DNA from: Chitinophagaceae bacterium
Lineage (GTDB): Bacteria; Bacteroidota; Bacteroidia; Chitinophagales; Chitinophagaceae
NCBI GenBank assembly: GCA_017853575.1
Contig: JAFMJI010000006.1
Span: 1 to 64,000 of the forward strand
Length of the DNA: 64,000 nucleotides
Reading direction: 5' to 3'
Below are positions 1-8,863 of the stretch, in pieces. A model generated the notes under the pieces. That model worked only from the letters and a program-made list of their open reading frames with translations, was not told where the DNA came from and made no database searches. How positions within the stretch are numbered: the first letter of the stretch is position 1; every line of letters begins with the position of its first letter. Position numbers and translations under genes: made by a program.

Positions 1-87
1 TTCACCTCTTCCCATACCGAACAGAGAAGTTAAGCCCCTCATGGCCGATGGTACTAGATTTTCTGGGAGAGTAGGTAGGTGCCATAT
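1..87 (+). rRNA. rrf: 5S ribosomal RNA, 3' part
   Basis: The first bases carry the conserved 5S core (CCCATACCGAACAGAGAAG, then GTTAAGCCC-like and GGGAGAGTAGGT blocks). The 5' end, and presumably 23S and 16S, lie before the window. The 3' end is placed where the homology fades, just before a rho-independent terminator, so the boundary may be off by a few bases. Confidence 0.93.
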
Positions 88-93
88 TTATTA

Positions 94-127
94 AAACCCT
101 GATCGTTCATTCGATCAGGGTTTTTTA
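94..127 (+). terminator. Terminator of the rRNA operon
   Basis: An 11-bp stem (AACCCTGATCG pairing with CGATCAGGGTT) around a short loop is followed by a run of T. It sits directly after the 5S gene and is a clear rho-independent terminator. Confidence 0.9.
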
Positions 128-170
128 TTTTCAACCATTCAAGCTTCTTCGTATTTATTATCTTCCCTGC

Positions 171-1160
171 ATGATCCTTGCACTGGTCACTTTCTTTTCC
201 TCTTTTCTTCTCTCAAATAGAACCGACTCCCTTCAAGCTTTTCATCTGAATGGCTTCGCACAAGGAACTTCCTATCACATCACTTACTATGCAAATTATA
301 ATCAAGTCGATAAAATAGAAATTGACAGACTCCTTAATCAAATCGACTCATCAATGTCTCTCTACAAACCATATTCCCGCATCAATCTGTTCAATCATCA
401 AATCCGCGGTATAACGTTGGATCAGCACCTGTATTCGGTTGTAAAAAAAGCAATTGAAATTTCTGTGATCACCAATAAAGCATTTGATATCACCTGTAAA
501 CCCTTGATTAATCTGTGGAATCATCAATCAACTAGAAATCTAACCCCAACAGATCAACAAATAAAAAATATTCTTAACACAATTGGATCTGAACATCTTA
601 TCATTAAAAAAGACAGTCTGCTAAAAGACAATCCACTTGTTCAAATTGATTGCGATGGTATCGCACAAGGGTACTCGGTAGATCAAATTTCACAACTTTT
701 CAAACAAAAAAAAATTCAAGATTTTATTGTAGAACTGGGTGGCGAAGTTTATGCTAGCGGCCACCCTCCTGGAAAAGCAGCATGGAATATTGCCATACAA
801 TCACAACCGTCAGAATCCTTGGCAAATGATTCTACCACGATCAAGCTTTCCAATTTTGCCATTACTACATCAGGACGCATGAGCAAGGTTAAAAAAATCG
901 GATCTAAATATTACAGCCATATCCTCAATCCCAATACAGGCAAACCACTTCAATCAAAAATTATATCAGTAACTGTACTTGCAAGAGACGCGATGACAGC
1001 AGATGCACTCGACAATGCACTGATGGTTTTGGGAATTGATCGTTCCTTGAAATGGCTGCAACAATACCCAGAGATAGGAGTGTTGATTCAATATCTAGAT
1101 GATCACGGAGTCGTTCAAAAAAGAACGAATGAATTTTTCAGAAAATTCTTATCCAATTAA
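171..1160 (+). CDS. apbE: FAD:protein FMN transferase (ApbE/Ftp family)
   Basis: This 329-residue protein matches ApbE, which transfers FMN from FAD onto a threonine of target flavoproteins (for example Na+-translocating NADH dehydrogenase or Rnf subunits) on the outer face of the inner membrane. A hydrophobic N-terminus (residues 1-15) is followed by the family pattern: GTSYHITYY near residue 32, SMSLYKPYSRINLFN, AFDITCKPLINLW, the flavin-binding IDCDGIAQGYSVD, VELGGEVYASG, the TSGR..K..YSHILNPNTGKP block and the metal-binding A..ADA near the end. Length is normal for the family. The coding end overlaps the convergent aldo/keto reductase by 4 nt. Its substrate is not encoded nearby. Confidence 0.93.
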   Translation: MILALVTFFSSFLLSNRTDSLQAFHLNGFAQGTSYHITYYANYNQVDKIEIDRLLNQIDSSMSLYKPYSRINLFNHQIRGITLDQHLYSVVKKAIEISVITNKAFDITCKPLINLWNHQSTRNLTPTDQQIKNILNTIGSEHLIIKKDSLLKDNPLVQIDCDGIAQGYSVDQISQLFKQKKIQDFIVELGGEVYASGHPPGKAAWNIAIQSQPSESLANDSTTIKLSNFAITTSGRMSKVKKIGSKYYSHILNPNTGKPLQSKIISVTVLARDAMTADALDNALMVLGIDRSLKWLQQYPEIGVLIQYLDDHGVVQKRTNEFFRKFLSN

Positions 1161-2032
1161 GGAACATCAAAGCCATTTGATGCTCTTAATAACATATGCC
1201 ATTCTTCATTTGTCATTTCAATGGAATGTGCATCCAGTGAGGCTTTTATGCGTTCTATTTTTGTAGTGCCCAGCACTGGTATAACTCCTGAAGGATGCTT
1301 CATCAGCCAGGAAATCAATATTTGATAAAAACTTGCATTGTATTTCTCCCCTAAAATATTTGCCATGGATACTATCCTTCTGCTCTTTTCATCTTCAGCA
1401 TCCAAATGAATTTTACCTGCACCCATCGGTGACCAGGCCTGCGGAGTAATATTTTTTTCTATGCATTGGTCTGTAACACCATTGTAAAATGGACTTGTAT
1501 GGACAATTGACAATTCAATTTGATTTACTTCCAAAGGAAATAAATTGTGTAACATGCTGAATTGGGTTGTCGTAAAATTTGAAACACCGAAATGTTTTAC
1601 TTTTCCCGCTTTTTTTAAAATACTGAACGCCTCTGCTATTTCATGTGGATTCATCAATGGGTCTGGACGATGAATCAACAGCAGGTCAATATAGTCAGTA
1701 TGAAAATTCGTGAGCGATTGTTCTACAGACGATAAAATATGTGTCTTGGAAGTATTGTAAGATTTGATTTGATGAAGCGGCCGATTGGGGGTAAGCATGC
1801 ATATGCCGCACTTGGTTATGATCTGCATCTTGCTCCTCAGGGATGGATCAAGCTTTAATGCAGCTCCAAATTCCTCCTCTGTTGTATAATGCCCGTAAAT
1901 ATCTGCGTGATCAAAAGTGTAAACACCTGTTTCAAGTGTTTTTTTAATTTGTGATAAATATTCTTGTGTATTGAACTTGGCACCCCACTGGCCCCAACTC
2001 ATACATCCTGCAATAACGGTTGATGATTTCAT
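1157..2032 (-). CDS. Aldo/keto reductase, YdhF-like
   Basis: The 291-residue product is an NADPH-dependent aldo/keto reductase TIM barrel. The catalytic tetrad is visible: D41 and Y46 in DHADIYG, K74 in ITKCGI and H121 in LLIHRPDP. The DHADIYG.Y..EEEFG segment and the KCGI motif resemble E. coli YdhF, whose physiological substrate is uncertain. The N-terminus (SSTVIAGCMSWGQWG) fits the first strand of the barrel, supporting the chosen start. It is monocistronic in appearance and converges on apbE with a 4-nt overlap. Confidence 0.92.
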   Translation of the reverse strand: MKSSTVIAGCMSWGQWGAKFNTQEYLSQIKKTLETGVYTFDHADIYGHYTTEEEFGAALKLDPSLRSKMQIITKCGICMLTPNRPLHQIKSYNTSKTHILSSVEQSLTNFHTDYIDLLLIHRPDPLMNPHEIAEAFSILKKAGKVKHFGVSNFTTTQFSMLHNLFPLEVNQIELSIVHTSPFYNGVTDQCIEKNITPQAWSPMGAGKIHLDAEDEKSRRIVSMANILGEKYNASFYQILISWLMKHPSGVIPVLGTTKIERIKASLDAHSIEMTNEEWHMLLRASNGFDVP

Positions 2033-2078
2033 AAAAAAAATTCAACCGCAATATACTGATTGCTGTCTATGATTGAAA

Positions 2079-2327
2079 CTAACGCTGAGGAGCTCTTGCT
2101 TCACTTGCAATGATCTTCCTGCCCATGACTTCGGTTTCATGGATGGCAGCAATCGCTTTCAATCCTTGATCATTGTCCGGCATTTCAACAAATCCGAATC
2201 CTTTGCTGCGCCCGCTCATCTTGTCCATGATGATTCGTGCAGAAGAGACTTCTCCATGTGGACTAAATAACTCAGTGAGTGATTCACTTGTCATTTTGTA
2301 ATTCAAATTACCTACGAAAATGTTCAT
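2079..2327 (-). CDS. RRM-type RNA-binding protein
   Basis: This 82-residue protein is a single RNA recognition motif. RNP2 is IFVGNL (residues 3-8) and RNP1 is SKGFGFVEM (residues 41-49), with the aromatic residues that stack on RNA bases present. Such stand-alone RRM proteins are common in Bacteroidota and cyanobacteria and are often linked to cold or stress adaptation, but the RNA targets here are unknown. The C-terminus is a short basic tail (ARAPQR). A polypyrimidine stretch made of hexamer repeats lies just upstream in the leader. Confidence 0.94.
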   Translation of the reverse strand: MNIFVGNLNYKMTSESLTELFSPHGEVSSARIIMDKMSGRSKGFGFVEMPDNDQGLKAIAAIHETEVMGRKIIASEARAPQR

Positions 2328-2351
2328 AATAGCCTTTTTAATTTTTGAGAA

Positions 2352-2369
2352 GAAGCGGAAGCGGAAGCG
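2352..2369. repeat. Hexanucleotide tandem repeat (GAAGCG x3)
   Basis: Three exact tandem copies of GAAGCG lie between the L,D-transpeptidase stop and the RRM gene start. On the transcribed strand this is a pyrimidine-rich CGCTTC tract in the RRM leader. Copy number could vary by slippage; no function is shown. Confidence 0.7.
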
Positions 2370-2379
2370 GGGAGCAGGC

Positions 2380-3957
2380 CTAATTCAGAATCATTTTCTT
2401 GAGCTGCAAATCTCTGCTGTATACATCTTTGCTGAAATTCAACACACCATCTGAATCCACAAATGCCGTGAGATAAACAACGTATACAGGAACTGGCTTC
2501 TTTAAAGGTACAAACTTTTCTATTCTACTTATCATTGCACTATCAATCGCTTCCTCTGTCCATTGACCCTGGTTGGATAATAAGAACATTGCCAGCTTCT
2601 TAGGCTCTGAAATCCTAATACAACCATGGCTAAAAGTTCTGGTTGATTCATTAAAAAGCATCTTGCTAGGGGTATCATGCAAGTAAATATCATACCCATT
2701 GGGAAATACAAACTTTACTCCACCCAATGCATTCCATGGGCCAGGCAGCTGACGAATGATATTGCCAGACCATTCCATATGGTTATCAGAAAGATAGTTG
2801 CTCTTTTTTTTGATTGCAGGCAACACCTCTTTTTTCATGATATTGTTTGGAACATTCCAATAGGGGCTAAATACGATATATTTCATATCACCCTTGAAAA
2901 TGGCAGTTCGATTGGTTTCTTTTCCAACAACCGCTTTGCATGAAAATGCCAAGCTGTCCTCATTGTAAACATATAATCTAAACTGCGGAATGTTCACCAT
3001 TAAATATGAGCTGTTTGTTATTCTCGGCAACCACCTGCACCTTTCCATATTCAATATAATTTGTTCGATACGGTCCTTGACCGAAATATTCATTTCAAAG
3101 ATGGTCAACCTGCTTACGACCCCATCCGCTTTTAGTCCGTGAGATTGCTGAAATTTTTTAACTGCATATTCTAATTCAAGGTTGAAAAGATTACTTGTAT
3201 CAGTACTTGTAAATTCACCCCCCTTAATTAAACGCTTTTTTATCTCTACAACAGCAGTTCCGCTATCACCATACTTCAAATTTTTTTTTGATGAATGAAT
3301 CGTGTCCCATCCTCCATTTTTTTCAATTTGATGATATTTCCCAAGCTGAAGTTTAAGTAAATCGTATTGCTGGAACATTTGATTATTCACAGATGAGGTG
3401 TCTCCTTCTAAGATTTTCTGCAGTATTTTTATATAGTCGGCCTTTTTCCTGGGGATATACCATTCCAATGCCTTGCTTTCATCTTCTGAAATTCCAGATA
3501 AAAGTTTTTTTGCAAAATGTAAATATTGTGAAGTCTGCATCAACTCAGCTTCAACTCTTTCAATACTCTCAGGCGATTCCATGATTTCTACATAGTCACT
3601 ATAAAAGGGAATATCCAAATTCATTCCATCCTCTTTCATCTTAATGATTCGGTTATATAAAATATTTGCTTGCTCAATCATACCGGTACTGTCAAACCAA
3701 GCCATTGAGTAGTTTCTGTTCCGATAAAATTGATAGAGCTCTTTTTGAAATTCGATGAAATGACTGTGTTCTTTGATGAAACGCGCTATAGCGGTACTAT
3801 CTAGTTTTATTTCCTGCTGGTTGCTAAAATTTCCAGCCAACTCTTTTGGAAGCAGCGTATCGATATTGGGCGTGGTATGTGTGATGGATGTCCTACCATT
3901 GCTATTACATGCAGACATAGCAAGCATCACTAAAATTATATTTACAAGCCATCGCAT
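2380..3957 (-). CDS. L,D-transpeptidase lipoprotein (YcbB/LdtD-like)
   Basis: The 525-residue product begins with a lipoprotein signal ending in a LAMSAC lipobox, so it should be anchored in the cell envelope. A long helical scaffold is followed by a peptidoglycan-binding domain around residues 225-290 (LKYGDSGTAV...AVKKFQQSHGLKADG) and a C-terminal YkuD catalytic domain with the S-H-G-C-I-R signature, catalytic C446 and H444. The layout matches YcbB-type enzymes that make 3-3 peptidoglycan cross-links or attach proteins to peptidoglycan. It follows the rplI terminator and probably has its own promoter. Confidence 0.93.
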   Translation of the reverse strand: MRWLVNIILVMLAMSACNSNGRTSITHTTPNIDTLLPKELAGNFSNQQEIKLDSTAIARFIKEHSHFIEFQKELYQFYRNRNYSMAWFDSTGMIEQANILYNRIIKMKEDGMNLDIPFYSDYVEIMESPESIERVEAELMQTSQYLHFAKKLLSGISEDESKALEWYIPRKKADYIKILQKILEGDTSSVNNQMFQQYDLLKLQLGKYHQIEKNGGWDTIHSSKKNLKYGDSGTAVVEIKKRLIKGGEFTSTDTSNLFNLELEYAVKKFQQSHGLKADGVVSRLTIFEMNISVKDRIEQIILNMERCRWLPRITNSSYLMVNIPQFRLYVYNEDSLAFSCKAVVGKETNRTAIFKGDMKYIVFSPYWNVPNNIMKKEVLPAIKKKSNYLSDNHMEWSGNIIRQLPGPWNALGGVKFVFPNGYDIYLHDTPSKMLFNESTRTFSHGCIRISEPKKLAMFLLSNQGQWTEEAIDSAMISRIEKFVPLKKPVPVYVVYLTAFVDSDGVLNFSKDVYSRDLQLKKMILN

Positions 3958-3976
3958 TCATTTGAAAATTACACAA

Positions 3977-4012
3977 TAAAAAAAGCCCCCTGAGAATCAG
4001 AGGGCTTTTTTT
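3977..4012 (-). terminator. Terminator after rpsF-rpsR-rplI
   Basis: An A-rich/T-rich stem with the core GCCCCCTGA / TCAGAGGGC and T runs on both flanks lies just beyond the rplI stop codon. It should end the ribosomal protein operon. Confidence 0.85.
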
Positions 4013-4025
4013 AAGTTATGTTTTG

Positions 4026-4472
4026 TTATTCTGCAACTATTTCCAATTCAATTTCAGTTTCGTTACCATTGCCAAAATCAACTTTTGCTTTGTAGGTGCC
4101 CAATTCCTTGATCTCATCGATCAAATGAATACGGCGACGATCAATCTCGTATCCTTTTTGCTCACGGATGCCTTTGGCAATCTGAACTGTAGTAACGCTT
4201 CCGAAAATTTTTCCGGTGGTACCAGTTTTAGCACCAATTTTAACGGCACCTTGCTGAAGGGCAGCAATTACTTTGTTGATTTCTGCCAACATTTTCTCTT
4301 CCTTCTTTCTGATTTGCTTGAGACGCTCTTCCAATTGTTTCAAATTAGAAGGAGATGCTTCCACAGCCATCTTGTTGGGGATGAGAAAATTTCTTGCATA
4401 ACCATTCTTTACGGTTACCACTTCGTTGGCACCACCAAGGTTGTTAACATCTTGTATTAAAATGATCTGCAT
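4026..4472 (-). CDS. rplI: 50S ribosomal protein L9 (bL9)
   Basis: The 148-residue protein starts MQIILIQDVNNLGGANEVV and continues with VKNGYARNFLIPNKMA, the N-terminal RNA-binding domain of bL9, then the long central helix (residues ~45-75) and the C-terminal domain. Length is standard. It is the last gene of the rpsF-rpsR-rplI operon, 5 nt from rpsR, an arrangement typical for bacteria. Confidence 0.98.
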   Translation of the reverse strand: MQIILIQDVNNLGGANEVVTVKNGYARNFLIPNKMAVEASPSNLKQLEERLKQIRKKEEKMLAEINKVIAALQQGAVKIGAKTGTTGKIFGSVTTVQIAKGIREQKGYEIDRRRIHLIDEIKELGTYKAKVDFGNGNETEIELEIVAE

Positions 4473-4477
4473 GTTTC

Positions 4478-4744
4478 TTATTTTAAAAGGTCAGTTACAT
4501 AAGGCAACAAAGCCATTTGGCGCGCACGCTTGATCGCTTCAGATACCTTGCGCTGATATTTCAATGAATTTCCTGTAATGCGGCGAGGCAACATCTTACC
4601 CTGCTCGTTCAAGAATTTCTTGAGGAACTCAGCATCTTTGTAATCGATATAACGGATACCATACTTCTTGAAGCGGCAGAATTTCTTCTTAGGCTGCTCA
4701 GTTTTAATGGCGGTTAGATACTTGATTTCATTTGCTTTTGCCAT
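4478..4744 (-). CDS. rpsR: 30S ribosomal protein S18 (bS18)
   Basis: The 88-residue product contains the S18 core: [19 protein letters not shown] followed by PRRITG and the basic [21 protein letters not shown] helix region. bS18 binds next to bS6 on the 30S platform, which agrees with its position 4 nt after rpsF. No zinc-binding cysteine pattern is seen. Confidence 0.98.
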   Translation of the reverse strand: MAKANEIKYLTAIKTEQPKKKFCRFKKYGIRYIDYKDAEFLKKFLNEQGKMLPRRITGNSLKYQRKVSEAIKRARQMALLPYVTDLLK

Positions 4745-4748
4745 GAGA

Positions 4749-5105
4749 TTAACCCTCCACTAATTTTTCGGTTCCAGTTGATACACCACTTCTTTTTTTC
4801 TTGTTGTACTCGACGGCGTACTTATCGAGTTTGATAACAATGTGACGGAGTACCTGCTCGTCACGCAGGAGCTGAATCTTCAGCTTTTCATTCATGTCGG
4901 TTGGCGCTACATATTCCATCACCCAGTAGATACCAGTGGTCTTCTTCTGGATAGGGTAGGCCAGTGATTTCAACCCCCAGGGGTTGCTATGAACGAGTTT
5001 ACCACCGCCAGCGGCGATAAAATCGACATATTTTTTCTGAACAGACTTGAATTCGTCCTCGCTCAGAACAGGGGTAAAAATCACCATCAATTCATAATTT
5101 TGCAT
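4749..5105 (-). CDS. rpsF: 30S ribosomal protein S6 (bS6)
   Basis: The 118-residue protein begins [19 protein letters not shown] and has the ferredoxin-like bS6 fold signature, including [17 protein letters not shown] and [13 protein letters not shown]. It lacks the polyglutamate tail of E. coli. It is the first gene of the operon with rpsR and rplI and has a TACCTTTG element 34-41 nt upstream of its start. Confidence 0.98.
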   Translation of the reverse strand: MQNYELMVIFTPVLSEDEFKSVQKKYVDFIAAGGGKLVHSNPWGLKSLAYPIQKKTTGIYWVMEYVAPTDMNEKLKIQLLRDEQVLRHIVIKLDKYAVEYNKKKRSGVSTGTEKLVEG

Positions 5106-5138
5106 AATACCCTGTATTTGTTAGTTAATAATGGGTTG

Positions 5139-5146
5139 CAAAGGTA
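5139..5146 (-). promoter_or_regulatory. Candidate -7 element for rpsF operon
   Basis: On the minus strand the sequence reads TACCTTTG, an exact match to the Bacteroidota TAnnTTTG -7 element, about 34 nt before the rpsF start. A -33 TTG at ideal spacing is not clear. Confidence 0.6.
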
Positions 5147-5285
5147 ATGCAAACAAGGCATTTTCAGCCAGTTTTTCCTACATTTTTGTCTTCTTTCTGC
5201 CCCTGAAACCTAGATAATTGCGTGTCAACCTGTCATTTTTACCCTTTGGCACTTCATTTGACCTAAGCGGTTTAAAACCAATCAT

Positions 5286-7124
5286 ATGCAAAAGGGACAA
5301 ATACGTGTTCAAACAGAGAATATCTTCCCCATCATCAAGAAATTCCTCTACTCAGACCACGACATTTTTCTGAGGGAATTGATCGCAAATGCAGTGGATG
5401 CCACGCAAAAACTAAAAACCTATGCTTCCTCAGGCGAAGCAAAAGGAGAATTGGGAGAATTGCGCATTGATGTTGCAGTAAATAAGGATGAGAAAACCAT
5501 CACGATATCAGACCGAGGCGTGGGTATGACTGCAGCGGAAGTTGATAAATATATCAATCAGGTTGCATTCTCAAGTGCAGAAGAATTTCTTGAAAAATAC
5601 AAAGGACAAAATGAAGCAAATATCATTGGACATTTTGGATTGGGATTTTACAGTGCCTTCATGGTAAGTGAAAAAGTTACCCTGAAAACACTTTCATACA
5701 AAGAAAATAGTGAAGCAGTTGCATGGGAGTGTGACGGGAGTCCTGAGTTTACGTTGACGCCAACTGAAAAAACAGAACGTGGTACAGCAATAACCCTTCA
5801 TGTCAATAATGAAAGTGAAGAATTTCTGGATGCGTTCAAGATTAAAAATATTCTTGAAAAATTTTGCAAGTTTTTACCCGTGCCCATCTTCTTTGAAGAC
5901 AAACAAATCAATACCCCAAATCCTGCATGGGTAAGAAAACCTGCAGAATTGGAAGCAAAAGATTATGAAGAGTTTTATAAAACTTTGTATCTTTTTAATG
6001 AAACACCTTTGTTTTGGATTCATTTGAATGTTGATTATCCGTTTAACCTTACCGGTATTTTATACTTCCCCAAAATCAAACAGTCATACGAAATCCAAAA
6101 AGATAAAATTCAATTATACTGCAATCAGGTTTTTGTTACAGATGAAGTAAAAGACATCGTTCCAGAGTTTCTTATGCTGTTGCAAGGTGTGATCGACTCA
6201 CCTGACATTCCACTGAATGTAAGTAGAAGCTATCTGCAGGGTGACCCCAATGTTAAAAAAATCAACAGTCACATAACCAAGAAAGTTGCGGATAAGTTGG
6301 ATGAAATCTTTAGAAATGAAAGAACTGAATTTGAGAAAAAGTGGGAGAGCTTAGGTTTATTTGTGAAGTATGGTATGATAACAGATGATAAGTTTCGTGA
6401 GAAAGCAGACAAGTTTCATATCATGCAAGATGCAGCGAACCCTGAAAAATACTACACCTTAGAAGAGTATAGAACTGAGGCAGAAGGGTTGCAAAAAAAT
6501 AAAGATGGTAAGCTTGTAATTCTATACACTACCGATGCAATCCAGCAAGATGCTTATATCAAATCCGCTCAGGACAAGGGCTACAAGGTGGTGAAGATGG
6601 ATACATTGGTGGATGCTTCCTTTATTAGTCAAATTGAATCAAAATGGGAAAATGTTCAATTTACAAGAGTTGACTCAGAAATAACTGATAATTTGATCGA
6701 TAAACAGGATGACAGTAAATCTGTTCTAACAAAGAAAGAAGAAGAAAAACTGAAATCATTGTTCGAGTTCAAAGTGCCTGACATTACAATCAATGTTGAA
6801 GTGAAAGGATTGAGTCCTGAAATGCCTCCAGTGGTTGCTACACGTCCAGAGTTCATGCGCAGAATGAAAGACATGGCTGCCATGAGTGGACCAATGGGAA
6901 GTTTTTATGCGAGCATGCCTGATGAAGTATTGTTGACTGTAAATGGGAACAACACAATTTTTTCATCATTGTTAAAAGAGAAAGATAAAGGCTTGCAGGA
7001 AAAACAAATTAGAAATCTTGCTGATCTGGCATTGCTCTCACAGGGTATGCTCAAAGGGGGACAACTGACTGATTTTATCAGCCGAAGTGTTGACCTGATG
7101 AAAGCGACTCCAACTAAAGATTAA
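5286..7124 (+). CDS. htpG: Molecular chaperone HtpG (Hsp90)
   Basis: The 612-residue protein is bacterial Hsp90, an ATP-dependent cytosolic dimeric chaperone. The N-terminal GHKL ATPase domain shows FLRELIANAVDA (ATP/Mg asparagine), DRGVGMT and GHFGLGFYSAFMV (ATP lid). The middle domain carries the NVSRSYLQGDPNVKKI segment with the gamma-phosphate-contacting arginine region. The C-terminal dimerisation domain follows; residue numbers for the last 90 positions look somewhat divergent from E. coli. Length is normal. It stands alone between a divergent rpsF operon and a terminator. Confidence 0.97.
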   Translation: MQKGQIRVQTENIFPIIKKFLYSDHDIFLRELIANAVDATQKLKTYASSGEAKGELGELRIDVAVNKDEKTITISDRGVGMTAAEVDKYINQVAFSSAEEFLEKYKGQNEANIIGHFGLGFYSAFMVSEKVTLKTLSYKENSEAVAWECDGSPEFTLTPTEKTERGTAITLHVNNESEEFLDAFKIKNILEKFCKFLPVPIFFEDKQINTPNPAWVRKPAELEAKDYEEFYKTLYLFNETPLFWIHLNVDYPFNLTGILYFPKIKQSYEIQKDKIQLYCNQVFVTDEVKDIVPEFLMLLQGVIDSPDIPLNVSRSYLQGDPNVKKINSHITKKVADKLDEIFRNERTEFEKKWESLGLFVKYGMITDDKFREKADKFHIMQDAANPEKYYTLEEYRTEAEGLQKNKDGKLVILYTTDAIQQDAYIKSAQDKGYKVVKMDTLVDASFISQIESKWENVQFTRVDSEITDNLIDKQDDSKSVLTKKEEEKLKSLFEFKVPDITINVEVKGLSPEMPPVVATRPEFMRRMKDMAAMSGPMGSFYASMPDEVLLTVNGNNTIFSSLLKEKDKGLQEKQIRNLADLALLSQGMLKGGQLTDFISRSVDLMKATPTKD

Positions 7125-7129
7125 TTTTC

Positions 7130-7153
7130 AAGGTCCGGAAACGGACCTTTTTA
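7130..7153 (+). terminator. Terminator after htpG
   Basis: AAGGTCCG and CGGACCTT form an 8-bp stem around a GAAA tetraloop and are followed by a T-rich tract. It lies between the convergent htpG and recJ genes, overlapping the recJ stop codon region, and may serve both. Confidence 0.85.
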
Positions 7154-8863
7154 TTTTTCTGCAAAGTTGAAGTCAATGACTTTCATTTGGAGAGAGGTTT
7201 TCCCATTAAAGTAATTTTCTTCTATGGTGAACACAATGTCTAATTTTTCAGGTTGATCCAGTATTTCATATTTCTCAGCAAGATTGAATCCAATCCCATT
7301 CATCCTTGCACCGTCTTGTACAATTTCAAACCTTAGGTGATCTTCTTTCACAATTTTACAACCATTGTTCAGGACATTTTTTACACAAAACACTGGTTTT
7401 GGATTTTCTGGTCCGAAAGGTTCCATTTGTTGAAGAATGTTATAAAAGGAAAAACTGAGGTCTTTCAATTTGATTTCTGTATCTATCTCAATTTCAGGAA
7501 TCATGTCATCCTCTGTAAGGATTTCATTTGCAATATTTTCAAATTCGGTTTTAAAGGTAGAAACATGATCAGGGGATATGGTCATTCCAGCAGCAAAATA
7601 GTGGCCTCCAAAAGCTTTTAGCAAATGACTGCATTTGTCTAGCCCTTCATAAATATTAAATCCTGCGATGCTTCTGGCACTACCAGTATAATACTCACCG
7701 CTTTTTGTCAACACAATCGTTGGTTTGTAAAATCTTTCAAGCAGCCTGCTTGCGACGATGCCCAATACACCTTTGTGCCAGCTGTCATTGAAAACAACAA
7801 TCGTTTTTTTCAAATGGGCATTTTCTTCCAGTTGAATCTGAGCAAGGGCTTCTTCTGTTATAGAACTATCAGCTTCTTTTCTGTTTGTATTTTCAGACTG
7901 TAACGTTAACGCGATTTCTTTTGCCTTGTTTATATCTTTTTCAATAAATAATGCCACTGCTCTTTTTGCATCACCCATTCTTCCTGCTGCATTGATGCGA
8001 GGTCCAATTATGAAAGAGAGTCCATTGATGGATATTTGACTTTTCAGAGAGCTCTGTTCTATCAATGCTTTAATGCCTATGTTGGGATCAGTGTTTACTT
8101 TTTTTAATCCATGGTAAGCGATTGTTCTGTTTTCGCCTGTGATTGGTACGATATCTGCAGCGATGGCAGTGGCAACCAAATCAAGGTATTTTTGGAAATA
8201 TTCATTGTTTAATTTCAATTGAATGCACAATGCGTGTATGAGTTTGAGTCCCACACCACAACCACATAGTTCTTTATAGGGGTAACTGCATTCGGGTTGT
8301 TTTGGATTCAAAATCGCAATTGCAGGTGGTAAAATATTTCCAGGTAAGTGGTGGTCGCAAATGATGGTGTCAATATCAAAGTCTCTTGCTTTTTGAATCA
8401 GCTCGACTGATTTTATCCCGCAGTCTAGTGTAATTAAAAGTGAAAAATTATTTGTGTGTGCGTATTCAATGCCTGCAGACGAAAGTCCATACCCTTCTTT
8501 GTATCTGTCAGGGATGTAGTATTCAATTCTTTTGGAGGGATACACAAAGCTTAAGAAATCATACATGATGGAAACGGAAGTTGTGCCATCCACATCATAA
8601 TCTCCATAAATTAGAATTTTCTCATTCTCTTTGATGCTTTTTAATATTCTTTCCACTGCAACGTCCATGTCTTTCATGAGAAATGGATCATGTAATTCAT
8701 TCAATTGAGGCCTGAAAAATGCTTTTGCTTGATCAAAGGTTTTGATGCCTCTGTTTTCGAGCATGTTACAGATAATAGGGTGTATGCGCAAGTCGTCGCA
8801 CAATTTTTTTGCGACTGCTTGATCGAAGCCCTTAAGTTTCCATCTTTTTTGAGCAATGTTCAT
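7151..8863 (-). CDS. recJ: Single-stranded-DNA-specific exonuclease RecJ
   Basis: The 570-residue protein is a DHH-family 5'-3' exonuclease acting in recombination and mismatch/base-excision repair. Metal-binding motifs are visible: GDYDVDG (87-93), LDCG (147-149 region), CDHHLPG with DHH at 170-172, then the DHHA1 domain with FNDSWHKGVLGIVASRL and GGHYFAAG. The C-terminal OB-like domain (FGPENPKPVF) is present. Length is typical. Its start codon overlaps the stop of the polyprenyl synthase gene (TAATG), so the two are probably translationally coupled. Confidence 0.97.
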   Translation of the reverse strand: MNIAQKRWKLKGFDQAVAKKLCDDLRIHPIICNMLENRGIKTFDQAKAFFRPQLNELHDPFLMKDMDVAVERILKSIKENEKILIYGDYDVDGTTSVSIMYDFLSFVYPSKRIEYYIPDRYKEGYGLSSAGIEYAHTNNFSLLITLDCGIKSVELIQKARDFDIDTIICDHHLPGNILPPAIAILNPKQPECSYPYKELCGCGVGLKLIHALCIQLKLNNEYFQKYLDLVATAIAADIVPITGENRTIAYHGLKKVNTDPNIGIKALIEQSSLKSQISINGLSFIIGPRINAAGRMGDAKRAVALFIEKDINKAKEIALTLQSENTNRKEADSSITEEALAQIQLEENAHLKKTIVVFNDSWHKGVLGIVASRLLERFYKPTIVLTKSGEYYTGSARSIAGFNIYEGLDKCSHLLKAFGGHYFAAGMTISPDHVSTFKTEFENIANEILTEDDMIPEIEIDTEIKLKDLSFSFYNILQQMEPFGPENPKPVFCVKNVLNNGCKIVKEDHLRFEIVQDGARMNGIGFNLAEKYEILDQPEKLDIVFTIEENYFNGKTSLQMKVIDFNFAEK

